NCBI GenBank assembly: GCA_022446815.1
Contig: JAKVCD010000002.1
Coordinates: forward strand, 124,001 to 188,000
Reading direction: 5' to 3'
DNA: 64,000 nt
Source: Planctomycetota bacterium
Lineage (GTDB): Bacteria > Planctomycetota > UBA1135 > GCA-002686595
Part shown: positions 17,440 through 25,612 of the stretch, in pieces
Position numbering within the stretch: position 1 is the first letter of the stretch
Layout of the letters: each line of letters opens with the position of its first letter
Notes under the pieces: generated by a model
Seen by the model: only the letters and a program-made list of their open reading frames with translations
Database searches by the model: none
Told to the model about the DNA's origin: nothing
Made by a program: the position numbers and the translations under genes

Positions 17440-17469
17440 TTGGCCTAAGGTCCACGGGTCCTCTAGGGT
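17440..17469 (+). promoter_or_regulatory. Candidate promoter of the AI-2E-family permease, leaderless
   Basis: TTGGCC (17440-17445), 18 bases, then TAGGGT (17464-17469). The ATG at 17476 follows after exactly six bases, the same geometry seen before tmk and the TPR peptidase. Confidence 0.5.
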
Positions 17470-17475
17470 GTGCGC

Positions 17476-18501
17476 ATGAATTCACCGGATCGACCGCGCC
17501 AGAGCTTGCTCCTGACCCTCGCCTGCCTCGTGATCCTCGTGGCCGGGCTCAAGGCCTCAGGGAGTGTTCTCCTGCCTTTTCTTCTGTCCATCCTGATCGC
17601 TGTCCTCGCGATGCCGCTCGTTCGTTGGCTTCAGGGGATGCGGATCCCTGGCGGGCTCGCCGTCGGCTTGACGGTCCTCTTGCTCTTAGGGCTCTTCATG
17701 GGCTTCGGGGTAGTCGTCGGGACCAGCGTGAACGACTTCAGCGAGAAGCTCCCTGAGCATCAAGCGGCTGTGCAGGCAAAGCTAGATCAGCTCGGGACTG
17801 AGTTTGCGATGCCTGAGGTGAGTGAGTGGCTCGACGCCGGCGCGGCGATGTCCTTCGCGGGGCAGGTCTTGAACGAGCTCGTTGGCGTGGTGTCCAACCT
17901 CTTTCTGATCCTGCTCACTACGGTCTTTATCTTGCTCGAGGCGGCTGGGGTCCCGGCCAAGCTTCGGAGCGCCTTCCCTGGGGATGAGAACCCGCTGCAA
18001 AAGGCCAGCGCGGTGGGGCGCAGCGTCCAAGCTTACTTGGGTGTTAAGACGCTCATGAGCCTCGGTACAGGGGCCTGTGTGAGCGTCCTCGTGGGTGCCA
18101 TGGGGCTGTCCCATGCAGTGCTCTGGGGATTGGTGGCGTTCCTGCTGAACTATGTCCCAAGCATCGGCTCCATCATCGCGGCCCTCCCCGCAGTCCTCTT
18201 AGCCGTGGCTGAGCTTGGTCCTGGGAGCGCTCTCTTGATCCTCATGGGCTACCTCGTGATCAACACCGTGGTCGGGAACGTTATCGAGCCCAGAGTGATG
18301 GGGCGCAAGCTTGGGTTATCGCCCCTCGTCGTGTTCCTCTCCCTCATCTTCTGGGGATGGGTCTGGGGCCCAGCTGGCATGCTCCTCTCTGTCCCCTTGA
18401 CCGTGATGGTCAAGATCATCTTGGAAGGCCAAGAGGGCACCCGGTGGATCGGCGTGCTCCTCGGCCCTGAGGCTGAGACGCGCGAGAGCCGACAGCCCTA
18501 A
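17476..18501 (+). CDS. AI-2E family (PerM/YdiK-type) membrane permease
   Basis: The protein has about 341 residues and roughly eight hydrophobic segments. It follows the AI-2 exporter/PerM layout: two N-terminal helices (LLLTLACLVILVAGL; LPFLLSILIAVLAMPLV), an amphipathic middle (ENPLQKASAVGRSVQAYLGVKTLMSL) and a C-terminal LLNYVPSIGSIIAALPAVLL with NVIEPRVMGRKLGLSPLVVFLSL, which is the family signature. Members export small molecules or ions and only a few were tested for AI-2. A GTG at 17470 gives two extra residues, but the ATG fits the -10 geometry better. It is convergent with the S41 protease gene, the stop codons overlapping by four bases. Confidence 0.9.
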   Translation: MNSPDRPRQSLLLTLACLVILVAGLKASGSVLLPFLLSILIAVLAMPLVRWLQGMRIPGGLAVGLTVLLLLGLFMGFGVVVGTSVNDFSEKLPEHQAAVQAKLDQLGTEFAMPEVSEWLDAGAAMSFAGQVLNELVGVVSNLFLILLTTVFILLEAAGVPAKLRSAFPGDENPLQKASAVGRSVQAYLGVKTLMSLGTGACVSVLVGAMGLSHAVLWGLVAFLLNYVPSIGSIIAALPAVLLAVAELGPGSALLILMGYLVINTVVGNVIEPRVMGRKLGLSPLVVFLSLIFWGWVWGPAGMLLSVPLTVMVKIILEGQEGTRWIGVLLGPEAETRESRQP

Positions 18502-20966
18502 GAGTCGAGCTCTTCGAGGAGGGCCTCGATCTTCTCGAGGGTGTCCTTGTCCATCTCATCGTTGAGCTTGGCGCTCGCGATGAGGTCCTGTGCGTCCCGC
18601 ATGAACTGCTTCTTGGACGCCAAGGTGATGGGTGCCTGCAGCGTGTCGCTCTGAGGCGGAAGCATCGTAGAGGCATACTCCGGGTGAAGCTCAGGCTCCT
18701 CGCCAAAGGCCTCAAAGAAGTGCTTCAGCGCTGCCTGGACTTGGCTGTCTTCCTGGAAGTCTCCGCGCGGATACTCATAGCCGCGCTCGTCCTGGATGAT
18801 CCGGCGCAGCTCGCGGCGGACGAGCAGCCGGACATCCTCCGTAGAGAGCTGTGTCTCTAGCCCGTCATAGAACCCGTCGAACTCAGGGTAGTTTGAGCTG
18901 TCTCTGTCATCGCAGACAGCGAGTTGCCCCATTCGCCCCTTGTCCTGCTCGTAGAGGTCCTCTGCGTAGGCTTTGACCGTCTTGAGGCGTGTGAGGCGTG
19001 TGATCTCCCGCAGCTGCCACGCCTGCCAGCGTCGAGGCTGGATCTCCTGGTCCGGCTGGACGCCGCCGGGATCCTTGATCGTTCCCTCTTTATCCAGCTC
19101 TCTGTGGATGGAGCGGCCCGAGGGGAGGAGGTAGCGGGCGATAGTGATCTTGACCCGAGGTGCGAAGTCGAACTCCCCGTCTTCATCGTGATCGACGCGC
19201 AGCACCTCCCACTCGTCATGGCGTCGGTTGCCGTTCTCGTCGATCGAGACATCATCCCGCCCGAAGGGCAGGAGGTTTTGAACGGAGCCTTTGCCGAACG
19301 TGCGTTGGCCGATGACGATCGCGCGATCGTGGTCTTGGAGCGCGCCTGCGACAATCTCGCTGGCGGAGGCCGAGTGCCTGTTGACCAAGACGACGACCGG
19401 CATGTCCTCGGGCACGAACGCGGGGCGGCGCGTGTAGAGCTCCTCGGGGTCGTCGGTGCGACTCTCCGTCGTGACGACGAGCTTTCGTCGGGGAAGGAAC
19501 AAGTCTGCGACCCCGCGTGCCTCCCGGAGGAGTCCGCCAGGGTTTGAGCGGAGGTCTAGCAGGATGCCACGGGCTCCTTGCTCTAGGAGCTCTCCGATCT
19601 TGGCCTGCACCTCCCTCGAGGCGACCTCGTTGAACTGAGTGAGCTCGACGAGGCCGATGTCTCCGGGGAGCATCTCTCCAAAGACTGTCGGGATGGTCAC
19701 GAGCTCTCGAGTGATGGTGATCGCCATGTCCTCGGTGGGGAGCTCGAGCGCCTCGGGGTCGTCTCCCTCGCGCCACACGTAGATGGTGACGTCGGTCCCT
19801 GGCTCTCCCTTGAGCTTCCTGACAATGTCGTCTTGGGTGTGGCCGATGGTCGACCACTCGTTAATTTTGACAATGCGGTCCCCAGCCTGAATGTTGGCGT
19901 TGTAGGCAGGGCCGCCAAAGATCGGTCGCGTGACGGTGAAGATGGAGGTGTCGGGGTCCATGCCAACGTAGGCGCCGATCCCGCCATAGATGGCCTGGAG
20001 CTCGGCAGTGAACTTCCCGTATGTCTCCGCCGGCATATATGAAGAGTGCTGGTCAAGGCTCTGGAGCATCCCTGCGAGGGCTGCCTCTATGAGCTCTTCG
20101 CGCTCGAGCATGTCCGACTCTAGGTGGCGCGCCTGGATCAATCGGATCAGGCTCTCTACGCGGTCATCGTCACTGCTGCCCTCGCGGTTGATGCCGTTCT
20201 CTAGGAGCTCTGCATACAGCTTGCGTTGGTTGACGACCTCCCGGTTTAAGTGGCGTCGGACGTCCTCTGTCTTCAGATAGGCTGCTGCGAGCTCACCGTC
20301 AGGACCGGGTCTCGTGGCCAGTCTGCTCAGCTCGTCGTTGGCAGTGGTCATATCGCCGATCTCTGCGAGGGAGAGCGCGGCCTTGGCTCGGAGGGAGGGG
20401 TCGCCAGAGCGAAGGAACTCAGAGAGCACGCCACGCGCGGCCCGCTTGTCAGCGCCGCCGCCGCGGGAGTGCGCTGTGATCGCGAACTCCATCCTCACGA
20501 GGGGCGGGGTGTCGAGGCCGCTCGCGGCCTCGAGGAGGTCGGCGATGAGGCCCTCGAGGAGGTCTGGATCTGCGAGCCTGAACTCATCTTTCCTGAGGAG
20601 CTCAAGAGCAGCCACGCTGCGGGCAGGGCTGGCGCTCGCAGTGAGCTCCTGCAGGTGAGCGATCAGCGAATCAACGGGGGCGTCGTCGCCCTCCAGTCGC
20701 AGCGCGCAGAGGAAGAGCCGCGCGCCAGCCCCGAGACCCTGCCTAGACAGCGCCTCGTCGACGAGGGCGTCAAAGTTGACCTCTTCGAGGTCCAGTGAGC
20801 TCTCGCTCAGGCTGTAGGCCCTGCCCCAGAGCTCTTCGAGGGTCATCTCCTCTGCCTGTGATGTGGCCTCGTTGAGAGCCCTAGAGAGCACGTCTTTGGA
20901 GCTCTCCTGGGCTGTGGCGGGCGCGGTGAGGAGGAGGGCGAAGATGGCTGCGTATCTCATAGTCAT
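18498..20966 (-). CDS. S41-family C-terminal processing peptidase (CtpA/Tsp-like), long form
   Basis: From the ATG at 20966 the protein has 822 residues, starting with a signal peptide (MTMRYAAIFALLLTAPATAQ). The first 280 or so residues are helical and repeat-like. Then come a PDZ domain (GIGAYVGMDPDTSIFTVTRPI... NIQAGDRIVKINEWSTIGHT) and the S41 core with LDLRSNPGGLLREA, the catalytic Ser block NRHSASASEIVAGAL and the Lys block QRTFGKGSVQNL. Typical CtpA proteins are 400-550 residues, so the N-terminal extension is notable. A 16-residue longer start at 21014 would mask the signal peptide. An inverted repeat CGTACC/GGTACG lies just upstream. It should process periplasmic proteins from their C-terminus. 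Confidence 0.92.
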   Translation of the reverse strand: MTMRYAAIFALLLTAPATAQESSKDVLSRALNEATSQAEEMTLEELWGRAYSLSESSLDLEEVNFDALVDEALSRQGLGAGARLFLCALRLEGDDAPVDSLIAHLQELTASASPARSVAALELLRKDEFRLADPDLLEGLIADLLEAASGLDTPPLVRMEFAITAHSRGGGADKRAARGVLSEFLRSGDPSLRAKAALSLAEIGDMTTANDELSRLATRPGPDGELAAAYLKTEDVRRHLNREVVNQRKLYAELLENGINREGSSDDDRVESLIRLIQARHLESDMLEREELIEAALAGMLQSLDQHSSYMPAETYGKFTAELQAIYGGIGAYVGMDPDTSIFTVTRPIFGGPAYNANIQAGDRIVKINEWSTIGHTQDDIVRKLKGEPGTDVTIYVWREGDDPEALELPTEDMAITITRELVTIPTVFGEMLPGDIGLVELTQFNEVASREVQAKIGELLEQGARGILLDLRSNPGGLLREARGVADLFLPRRKLVVTTESRTDDPEELYTRRPAFVPEDMPVVVLVNRHSASASEIVAGALQDHDRAIVIGQRTFGKGSVQNLLPFGRDDVSIDENGNRRHDEWEVLRVDHDEDGEFDFAPRVKITIARYLLPSGRSIHRELDKEGTIKDPGGVQPDQEIQPRRWQAWQLREITRLTRLKTVKAYAEDLYEQDKGRMGQLAVCDDRDSSNYPEFDGFYDGLETQLSTEDVRLLVRRELRRIIQDERGYEYPRGDFQEDSQVQAALKHFFEAFGEEPELHPEYASTMLPPQSDTLQAPITLASKKQFMRDAQDLIASAKLNDEMDKDTLEKIEALLEELDS

Positions 20967-21062
20967 GTCTTGGGCGGTGTCCGTACCTCTTAGGGTACGT
21001 CGCAGATGGCTCAATAGTGGGGCACACTTTCGACTTCCGCTGCTTCTGAGCTGTGCGGTGTG

Positions 21063-21068
21063 TAGGAT
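21063..21068 (+). promoter_or_regulatory. -10-like element upstream of moaC
   Basis: TAGGAT sits 44 bases before the moaC ATG in the divergent region with the S41 gene. The same hexamer occurs before tmk and rmlA. No convincing -35 is seen. Confidence 0.3.
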
Positions 21069-21112
21069 GATCGGAGTTCTGCCTGATCGGCAGCCCGCAG
21101 AGGGATGAACGT

Positions 21113-21631
21113 ATGAGCGACTTGGAGAGCGATCAGCAAGGTGGAGGTGCCTTTAGCCATCTAGACCCCGACACCGGGGGCGCGAGGATGGTGGATGTTG
21201 GGGAGAAGCCTGAGACGGCCCGAGCTGCCTTAGCTGAGGCTTGCGTGCAGTTCTCTGAGGGCGTGCTCAAGAGGGTGCTGAGTGAAGGGGGGCCGAAAGG
21301 GCCTATCTTGGAGGTCTCGAAGGTGGCTGGAGTGATGGCTGCCAAGCGGACACAGGACCTGATCCCGATGTGTCACAGCCTCGCCTTGGACTTCGTGGAG
21401 GTCTCTTTTGAGGCGGATGAGTCCTTGGATCGACTGAAAATACGCTGTGAGGCCTCCTGCAGGGCCGCGACTGGGGTCGAGATGGAGGCCCTCACCGGCG
21501 CTAGCGTCGCTGCCTTGACGGTCTATGACATGGTCAAGGCCGTAGATCGAGGCATGCGCATAGAGGCTGTCCGCCTCTTGGAGAAGCGTGGCGGGCGCAG
21601 CGGGACGTGGCGCGCGCCCGAATCCGGGTGA
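21113..21631 (+). CDS. moaC: Cyclic pyranopterin monophosphate synthase
   Basis: This 172-residue cytosolic enzyme makes cyclic pyranopterin monophosphate in molybdenum-cofactor synthesis, acting after MoaA. The family blocks are all present: FSHLDPDTGGARMVDVGEKPET, VAGVMAAKRTQDLIPMCHSL and GVEMEALTGASVAALTVYDMVKA. The length is slightly above the usual 160. GAGGG lies about nine bases before the ATG. No other moa gene is adjacent, so the cofactor pathway must be dispersed. The next gene is accB, 78 bases downstream on the same strand. Confidence 0.96.
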   Translation: MSDLESDQQGGGAFSHLDPDTGGARMVDVGEKPETARAALAEACVQFSEGVLKRVLSEGGPKGPILEVSKVAGVMAAKRTQDLIPMCHSLALDFVEVSFEADESLDRLKIRCEASCRAATGVEMEALTGASVAALTVYDMVKAVDRGMRIEAVRLLEKRGGRSGTWRAPESG

Positions 21632-21665
21632 TTCATAGTCTGGGATCTGGGTAGGCTGGACCTGT

Positions 21666-21713
21666 ATGCTCTGCATCAGCCGCGCAGCCATAGGGGGGCG
21701 CGTAAAGAAATGA
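21666..21713 (+). CDS. Possible 15-codon leader peptide of accB
   Basis: A short frame ([15 protein letters not shown]) starts eight bases after a -10-like TAGGCT (21652-21657), and its TGA overlaps the accB ATG as ATGA. The accB start has only a weak AAAGAA in front, so translational coupling to this frame would make sense. It is too short to judge by composition and may be chance. Confidence 0.25.
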   Translation: MLCISRAAIGGRVKK

Positions 21714-22222
21714 CCGGGGAGGATGACATCACCGATCCCAACGACACACGTATAGACGTCAAGCTGCTTAAGGGCCTCGTGCGCCTTATGAAAGGTGGCG
21801 ACGTGACTGAGCTCGAGGTAGACGACGCTGAGAAGGGTTTGCGCATACGCTTGCGCAGGGGCGCCTCAGATGAGGTTGCTTCCACTCCCACCGTGCAAGT
21901 CCTCGGTGGGGCTGCTCCCGCTGCCGCTCCCGCTGCCCCAGCTGCGGCTGAGGCGCCGGCGGCTGCCGCAGCCGAGGAGGCCCCCGCAGCGGAGGCCATC
22001 AACAGCCCGATGGTCGGCACCTTCTACCGCTCCTCATCTCCGGATGCTGACCCCTTCATTCGCGTGGGAGACCGCGTCGAGGAGGGGACTGTCGTCTGCA
22101 TCTTAGAGGCCATGAAGGTCATGAATGAGATTCAGGCAGAGAAGTCCGGAGAGATCGCGGAGGTCTTAGTTGAGAACGGAGAGCCGGTCGAGTTCGGTCA
22201 GCCCTTGTTCACGCTGCGCTAG
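21710..22222 (+). CDS. accB: Biotin carboxyl carrier protein of acetyl-CoA carboxylase
   Basis: The 170-residue protein carries the biotin that shuttles CO2 between biotin carboxylase and carboxyltransferase. An N-terminal helix ([24 protein letters not shown]) is followed by an Ala/Pro-rich linker (about residues 64-93) and a biotinyl domain with the acceptor Lys in EAMKVMNEI. The domain starts [20 protein letters not shown], diagnostic for AccB. It is followed after three bases by accC, the usual pairing. The start overlaps a possible leader peptide frame. Confidence 0.97.
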   Translation: MTGEDDITDPNDTRIDVKLLKGLVRLMKGGDVTELEVDDAEKGLRIRLRRGASDEVASTPTVQVLGGAAPAAAPAAPAAAEAPAAAAAEEAPAAEAINSPMVGTFYRSSSPDADPFIRVGDRVEEGTVVCILEAMKVMNEIQAEKSGEIAEVLVENGEPVEFGQPLFTLR

Positions 22223-22225
22223 CTC

Positions 22226-23566
22226 ATGTTCAACAGGATCTTGGTCGCGAACCGGGGCGAGATCGCCCAGCGGATCATTCGTGCTGCGACAGAGCTCAAT
22301 GTTGAGACCGTAGCCATCTACTCAGAGGCAGACGCTGATGCGCTCTACCTTCGCCAGGCGAGCGAGACGATCTGTGTGGGGGCCGCGCCCAGCGCTCAGT
22401 CTTATCTGAACGTGCCCGCCATTATCTCTGCAGCTGAGATCGCAGATGTGGACGCGATCCATCCGGGCTACGGGTTCCTCTCCGAGAACTCGACCTTCGC
22501 CGAGGTCTGCAAGTCATGCAAGATCGAGTTCATCGGGCCCGACCCGGAGACGATCGCTGCTGTCGGAAATAAGGCGAACGCGCGTGAGATGGCGATCTCA
22601 GCCGGCGTCCCTGTCGTGCCGGGGTCAGATGGGCCCGTCTCTGATGAGGATCAGGCTAGAGCTGTTGCGGAGGAGATCGGGTTCCCTGTGATCATCAAGG
22701 CCTCCTCTGGTGGGGGCGGGCGAGGTATGCGCGTGGCCCACAATGAGCCTGCTCTGATCAGCGGCTTGCACGCGGCGCGCGCGGAGGCTGACGCCGCCTT
22801 CGGTGACGATACGGTCTACATCGAGAAGTTTGTCGAGCGGCCGCGCCACGTCGAGGTGCAGATTCTCGGTGATAAGTTCGGCAAGATCCTGCACCTAGGT
22901 GAGCGAGACTGCTCTGTGCAGCGGCGACATCAGAAGTTGATCGAAGAGTCTCCCTCTCCCGCGCTAGATGATGAGCAGCGCGAGCGCATAGGCGCGGCTG
23001 CGGTTCGCATGGCAAAGGCCGCTGGGTATCACAATGCGGGGACCGTGGAGTTTCTGCTCGCGCCAAATGGTGAGTTCTATTTTATCGAGGTCAACGCGCG
23101 GATTCAGGTGGAGCACACCGTGACAGAGCTGGTGACCGGCCTGGATCTCATCCAGGAGATGATCAAGATCGCCGCTGGCCAGCCTCTCTCTATCGACCAG
23201 GGTGACGTAGAGGTGCGCGGGCACGCGATCGAGTGCAGGATCAACGCAGAGGACCCCGCGAAGGACTTCATGCCGAGCCCGGGCCTCGTGGAGAGCTTCG
23301 TCCCCCCCGGGGGACCAGGGGTTCGATTGGACAGTCACTGCTTCAGCGGCTACCGAATCCCGCCGAATTACGACTCGATGGTCGGGAAACTGCTCGTGCA
23401 TCGACCGACCCGTCAAGAGGCTATTCGGACCATGCGCCGAGCTCTCTCTGAGTTCGTGATCGATGGCCCTAAGACGACCATCCCCATCCACCTCGACATC
23501 CTCGGTCATCGTGATTACCGAGCTGGGACCCATGACACTGGGTTCCTGGAGCGGCATTTCAGCTGA
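22226..23566 (+). CDS. accC: Biotin carboxylase of acetyl-CoA carboxylase
   Basis: The 446-residue ATP-grasp enzyme carboxylates the biotin of AccB in the first committed step of fatty-acid synthesis. It opens [20 protein letters not shown] and holds the Gly-rich ATP loop [35 protein letters not shown] and the catalytic block [18 protein letters not shown]. The length is that of a free subunit, not of a fused propionyl- or pyruvate-carboxylase. The carboxyltransferase subunits accA and accD are not in the window. Confidence 0.98.
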   Translation: MFNRILVANRGEIAQRIIRAATELNVETVAIYSEADADALYLRQASETICVGAAPSAQSYLNVPAIISAAEIADVDAIHPGYGFLSENSTFAEVCKSCKIEFIGPDPETIAAVGNKANAREMAISAGVPVVPGSDGPVSDEDQARAVAEEIGFPVIIKASSGGGGRGMRVAHNEPALISGLHAARAEADAAFGDDTVYIEKFVERPRHVEVQILGDKFGKILHLGERDCSVQRRHQKLIEESPSPALDDEQRERIGAAAVRMAKAAGYHNAGTVEFLLAPNGEFYFIEVNARIQVEHTVTELVTGLDLIQEMIKIAAGQPLSIDQGDVEVRGHAIECRINAEDPAKDFMPSPGLVESFVPPGGPGVRLDSHCFSGYRIPPNYDSMVGKLLVHRPTRQEAIRTMRRALSEFVIDGPKTTIPIHLDILGHRDYRAGTHDTGFLERHFS

Positions 23567-23586
23567 TTACCGGCCCAGCACCCACC

Positions 23587-24618
23587 ATGAAGCAAGCACA
23601 CCGACGGAGCGCATCTCTTCTCCTGCCTCTCTTGGCCTCCTGCGTGGCGGACAGTCGCTGGCCGCTGATCGAAACCCAGAAGTGGCCTGCGCCCATGCAG
23701 GCCGTCTCTGGTGCTGTCGACTCGGGCGCGCTGAGAGGCGTCGTAGAAAATAAGCCTGGAGTCGAGAAGGTCCTGGTCTTGCGCTACGGCGACCCTGTGC
23801 AGGTGCGGCCCGCTGGTGCCACGGCTGCCTATCCGCTGCCCTTCCATGACAAGGAGGTCCAGCTGCACTCCGGGTCCTCTGTGCTCTGCAGCCCCGGCGG
23901 AAAAGTAGAGATCTTATGGGAGGGAGGGACCTCGATCGTCTTCTCTGGGCGTACGACAGGGCTCGTCGGTTCCAAGAGCCGCCTAGAGCCGACCTTCGCC
24001 TTCGTTGAGCTGGAGAACGCCACCCTGAACCTCAGGCAAGGAGATCAGGTCCGCCTCTTGGGCGGAGCGCTGCTCTCTGCCGACGTTGGACCGATCGCGC
24101 TTGAGCGTCTTAACTCCAGCGTCGTTCGGGTTGAGAATCAGTCTAAGGCGGAAGCTCGCCTCATGTTCAGGGAGGCTGACTTCCGCTTGGCTCCTGGTGA
24201 AGAGCTTCATTTCCCCTTGCTCTCAGATGGCGGGACTCCTTTGGCTCAGGCCTTCGATGTGGAGGGCGGGGCGAGTAGCTTTCCGCTCCGTTGGTACGGC
24301 TCTGCGCGTGCTAGCGCCACGGCAGAGGGGGCCTTGGTCACAGCTGGAGGGGCGACGGCGCTGCGCGGCCTCGGGTTAGAGCTCGAGCTAGGTGAGGGGG
24401 ACGCTCTCTTCGTCGAAGGCCTCAGCGCTCCTGCCACTCCTCAAGGTGGGGCGCCTCCCGCTGAGCCTGCCGCTCCTGTGGCGGAAGAGGGGGCAGTTGA
24501 GCAAGAGAGAGAGCCGGAACCTGAAGCTGAGGCAGAGCCGAAGGTGGAGCCTGAGCCTGTCCCTGAGGATGAGTGGGTCCCTGTTGATGGACTTGAATCC
24601 CAGGGTGGCGGTGCCTGA
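23587..24618 (+). CDS. Predicted lipoprotein with FecR-like beta region and acidic tail (unknown)
   Basis: I do not recognise a named family for the whole protein (343 residues). It begins with a lipoprotein signal (SLLLPLLASC). A beta-rich middle (about residues 85-215) contains GGKVEILWEGGTSIVFSGRT and LENATLNLRQGDQVRLLGG, which resembles FecR/DUF4115-type prohead-like beta folds seen in envelope sensors. The last 65 residues are Pro/Glu/Ala-rich (EPEPEAEAEPKVEPEPVPEDE), probably disordered. It lies between accC (20 bases upstream) and the first nucleotide-sugar gene (37 bases downstream) on the same strand, so it may be the first gene of the exopolysaccharide region or the last of the acc unit. 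Confidence 0.65.
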   Translation: MKQAHRRSASLLLPLLASCVADSRWPLIETQKWPAPMQAVSGAVDSGALRGVVENKPGVEKVLVLRYGDPVQVRPAGATAAYPLPFHDKEVQLHSGSSVLCSPGGKVEILWEGGTSIVFSGRTTGLVGSKSRLEPTFAFVELENATLNLRQGDQVRLLGGALLSADVGPIALERLNSSVVRVENQSKAEARLMFREADFRLAPGEELHFPLLSDGGTPLAQAFDVEGGASSFPLRWYGSARASATAEGALVTAGGATALRGLGLELELGEGDALFVEGLSAPATPQGGAPPAEPAAPVAEEGAVEQEREPEPEAEAEPKVEPEPVPEDEWVPVDGLESQGGGA

Positions 24619-24655
24619 TGGCCTCCGCGACTGACCAGATGAGGTTGAGGGCTTG

Positions 24656-25609
24656 ATGCGCCAGAGGGTCGTGATCACGGGTGGTGCTGGCTTCCTCGGA
24701 AGTCATCTCTGCGACCGATTCCTCGCTGAGGGGTGGTCCGTGCTGTGTGTTGACAATCTCCTGACTGGGAACAAAGACAATGTCGCTCACCTTATGGATG
24801 AGGAGCACTTCTCATTCATGGAGCACGATGTCACGAAGTTCATCGACATCGAAGGCTCTGTTGATGCGATCTTGCACTTCGCCTCTCCTGCGAGCCCTAT
24901 TGACTACTTGGAGCTGCCGATTCAGACGCTGAAGGTTGGCTCTCTCGGGACCCATAACGCGCTCGGCCTCGCGCGTAAGAAGGGGGCCCGCTTCCTGATC
25001 GCCTCGACCTCAGAGTGTTACGGGGATCCGCTCGTTCATCCCCAGACGGAAGACTACTGGGGCAACGTGAATCCGGTTGGGCCACGAGGTGTCTATGACG
25101 AGGCTAAGCGCTTCTCTGAGGCCATGACGATGGCGTACCACCGCTATCACGGTGTGGACACGCGGATCATTCGGATCTTCAACACCTATGGCCCGAGGAT
25201 GAGGCTTGATGACGGGCGGGCGCTCCCTGCGTTCATGTCGCAAGCGCTGAGCGGTGAGCCCCTGACCGTCTTCGGCGACGGCTCTCAGACGCGCTCCTTC
25301 TGCTATGTGGACGACCTCGTCGAGGGCATCTGGAGACTGCTGCAGTCAGGTCATCACACCCCTATGAACATCGGGAACCCACGAGAGATGACCATCCGCG
25401 AGTTCGCTGAGCAGGTCATTGAGCTCACCGGTTCGGGCTCCACGGTCTCTTACCAAGCGCTCCCGGAGGATGACCCTAAGGTCCGGCAGCCTGACATTAG
25501 CCTCGCGCGCGCAGTGCTCGGGTGGGAGCCGCAGGTGCAGCTTGAGGACGGGCTGCGTCGCACGCTTGAGTACTTCAAGGGCCGCGTAGGAGGCGAGAGG
25601 GGGGAGTAG
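24656..25609 (+). CDS. UDP-glucuronate decarboxylase-like NAD-dependent sugar epimerase/dehydratase
   Basis: The 317-residue extended short-chain dehydrogenase begins [25 protein letters not shown] (NAD-binding). Catalytic residues lie in [10 protein letters not shown] and [10 protein letters not shown]. The combination [19 protein letters not shown] and [20 protein letters not shown] is characteristic of UDP-xylose synthases, which decarboxylate UDP-glucuronate. dTDP-glucose dehydratases are less similar. A TTG three bases upstream is an alternative start. It is the first enzyme of the nucleotide-sugar block and is followed by glmS after three bases. No UDP-glucose dehydrogenase to supply UDP-glucuronate is in the window. 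Confidence 0.85.
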   Translation: MRQRVVITGGAGFLGSHLCDRFLAEGWSVLCVDNLLTGNKDNVAHLMDEEHFSFMEHDVTKFIDIEGSVDAILHFASPASPIDYLELPIQTLKVGSLGTHNALGLARKKGARFLIASTSECYGDPLVHPQTEDYWGNVNPVGPRGVYDEAKRFSEAMTMAYHRYHGVDTRIIRIFNTYGPRMRLDDGRALPAFMSQALSGEPLTVFGDGSQTRSFCYVDDLVEGIWRLLQSGHHTPMNIGNPREMTIREFAEQVIELTGSGSTVSYQALPEDDPKVRQPDISLARAVLGWEPQVQLEDGLRRTLEYFKGRVGGERGE

Positions 25610-25612
25610 CCC

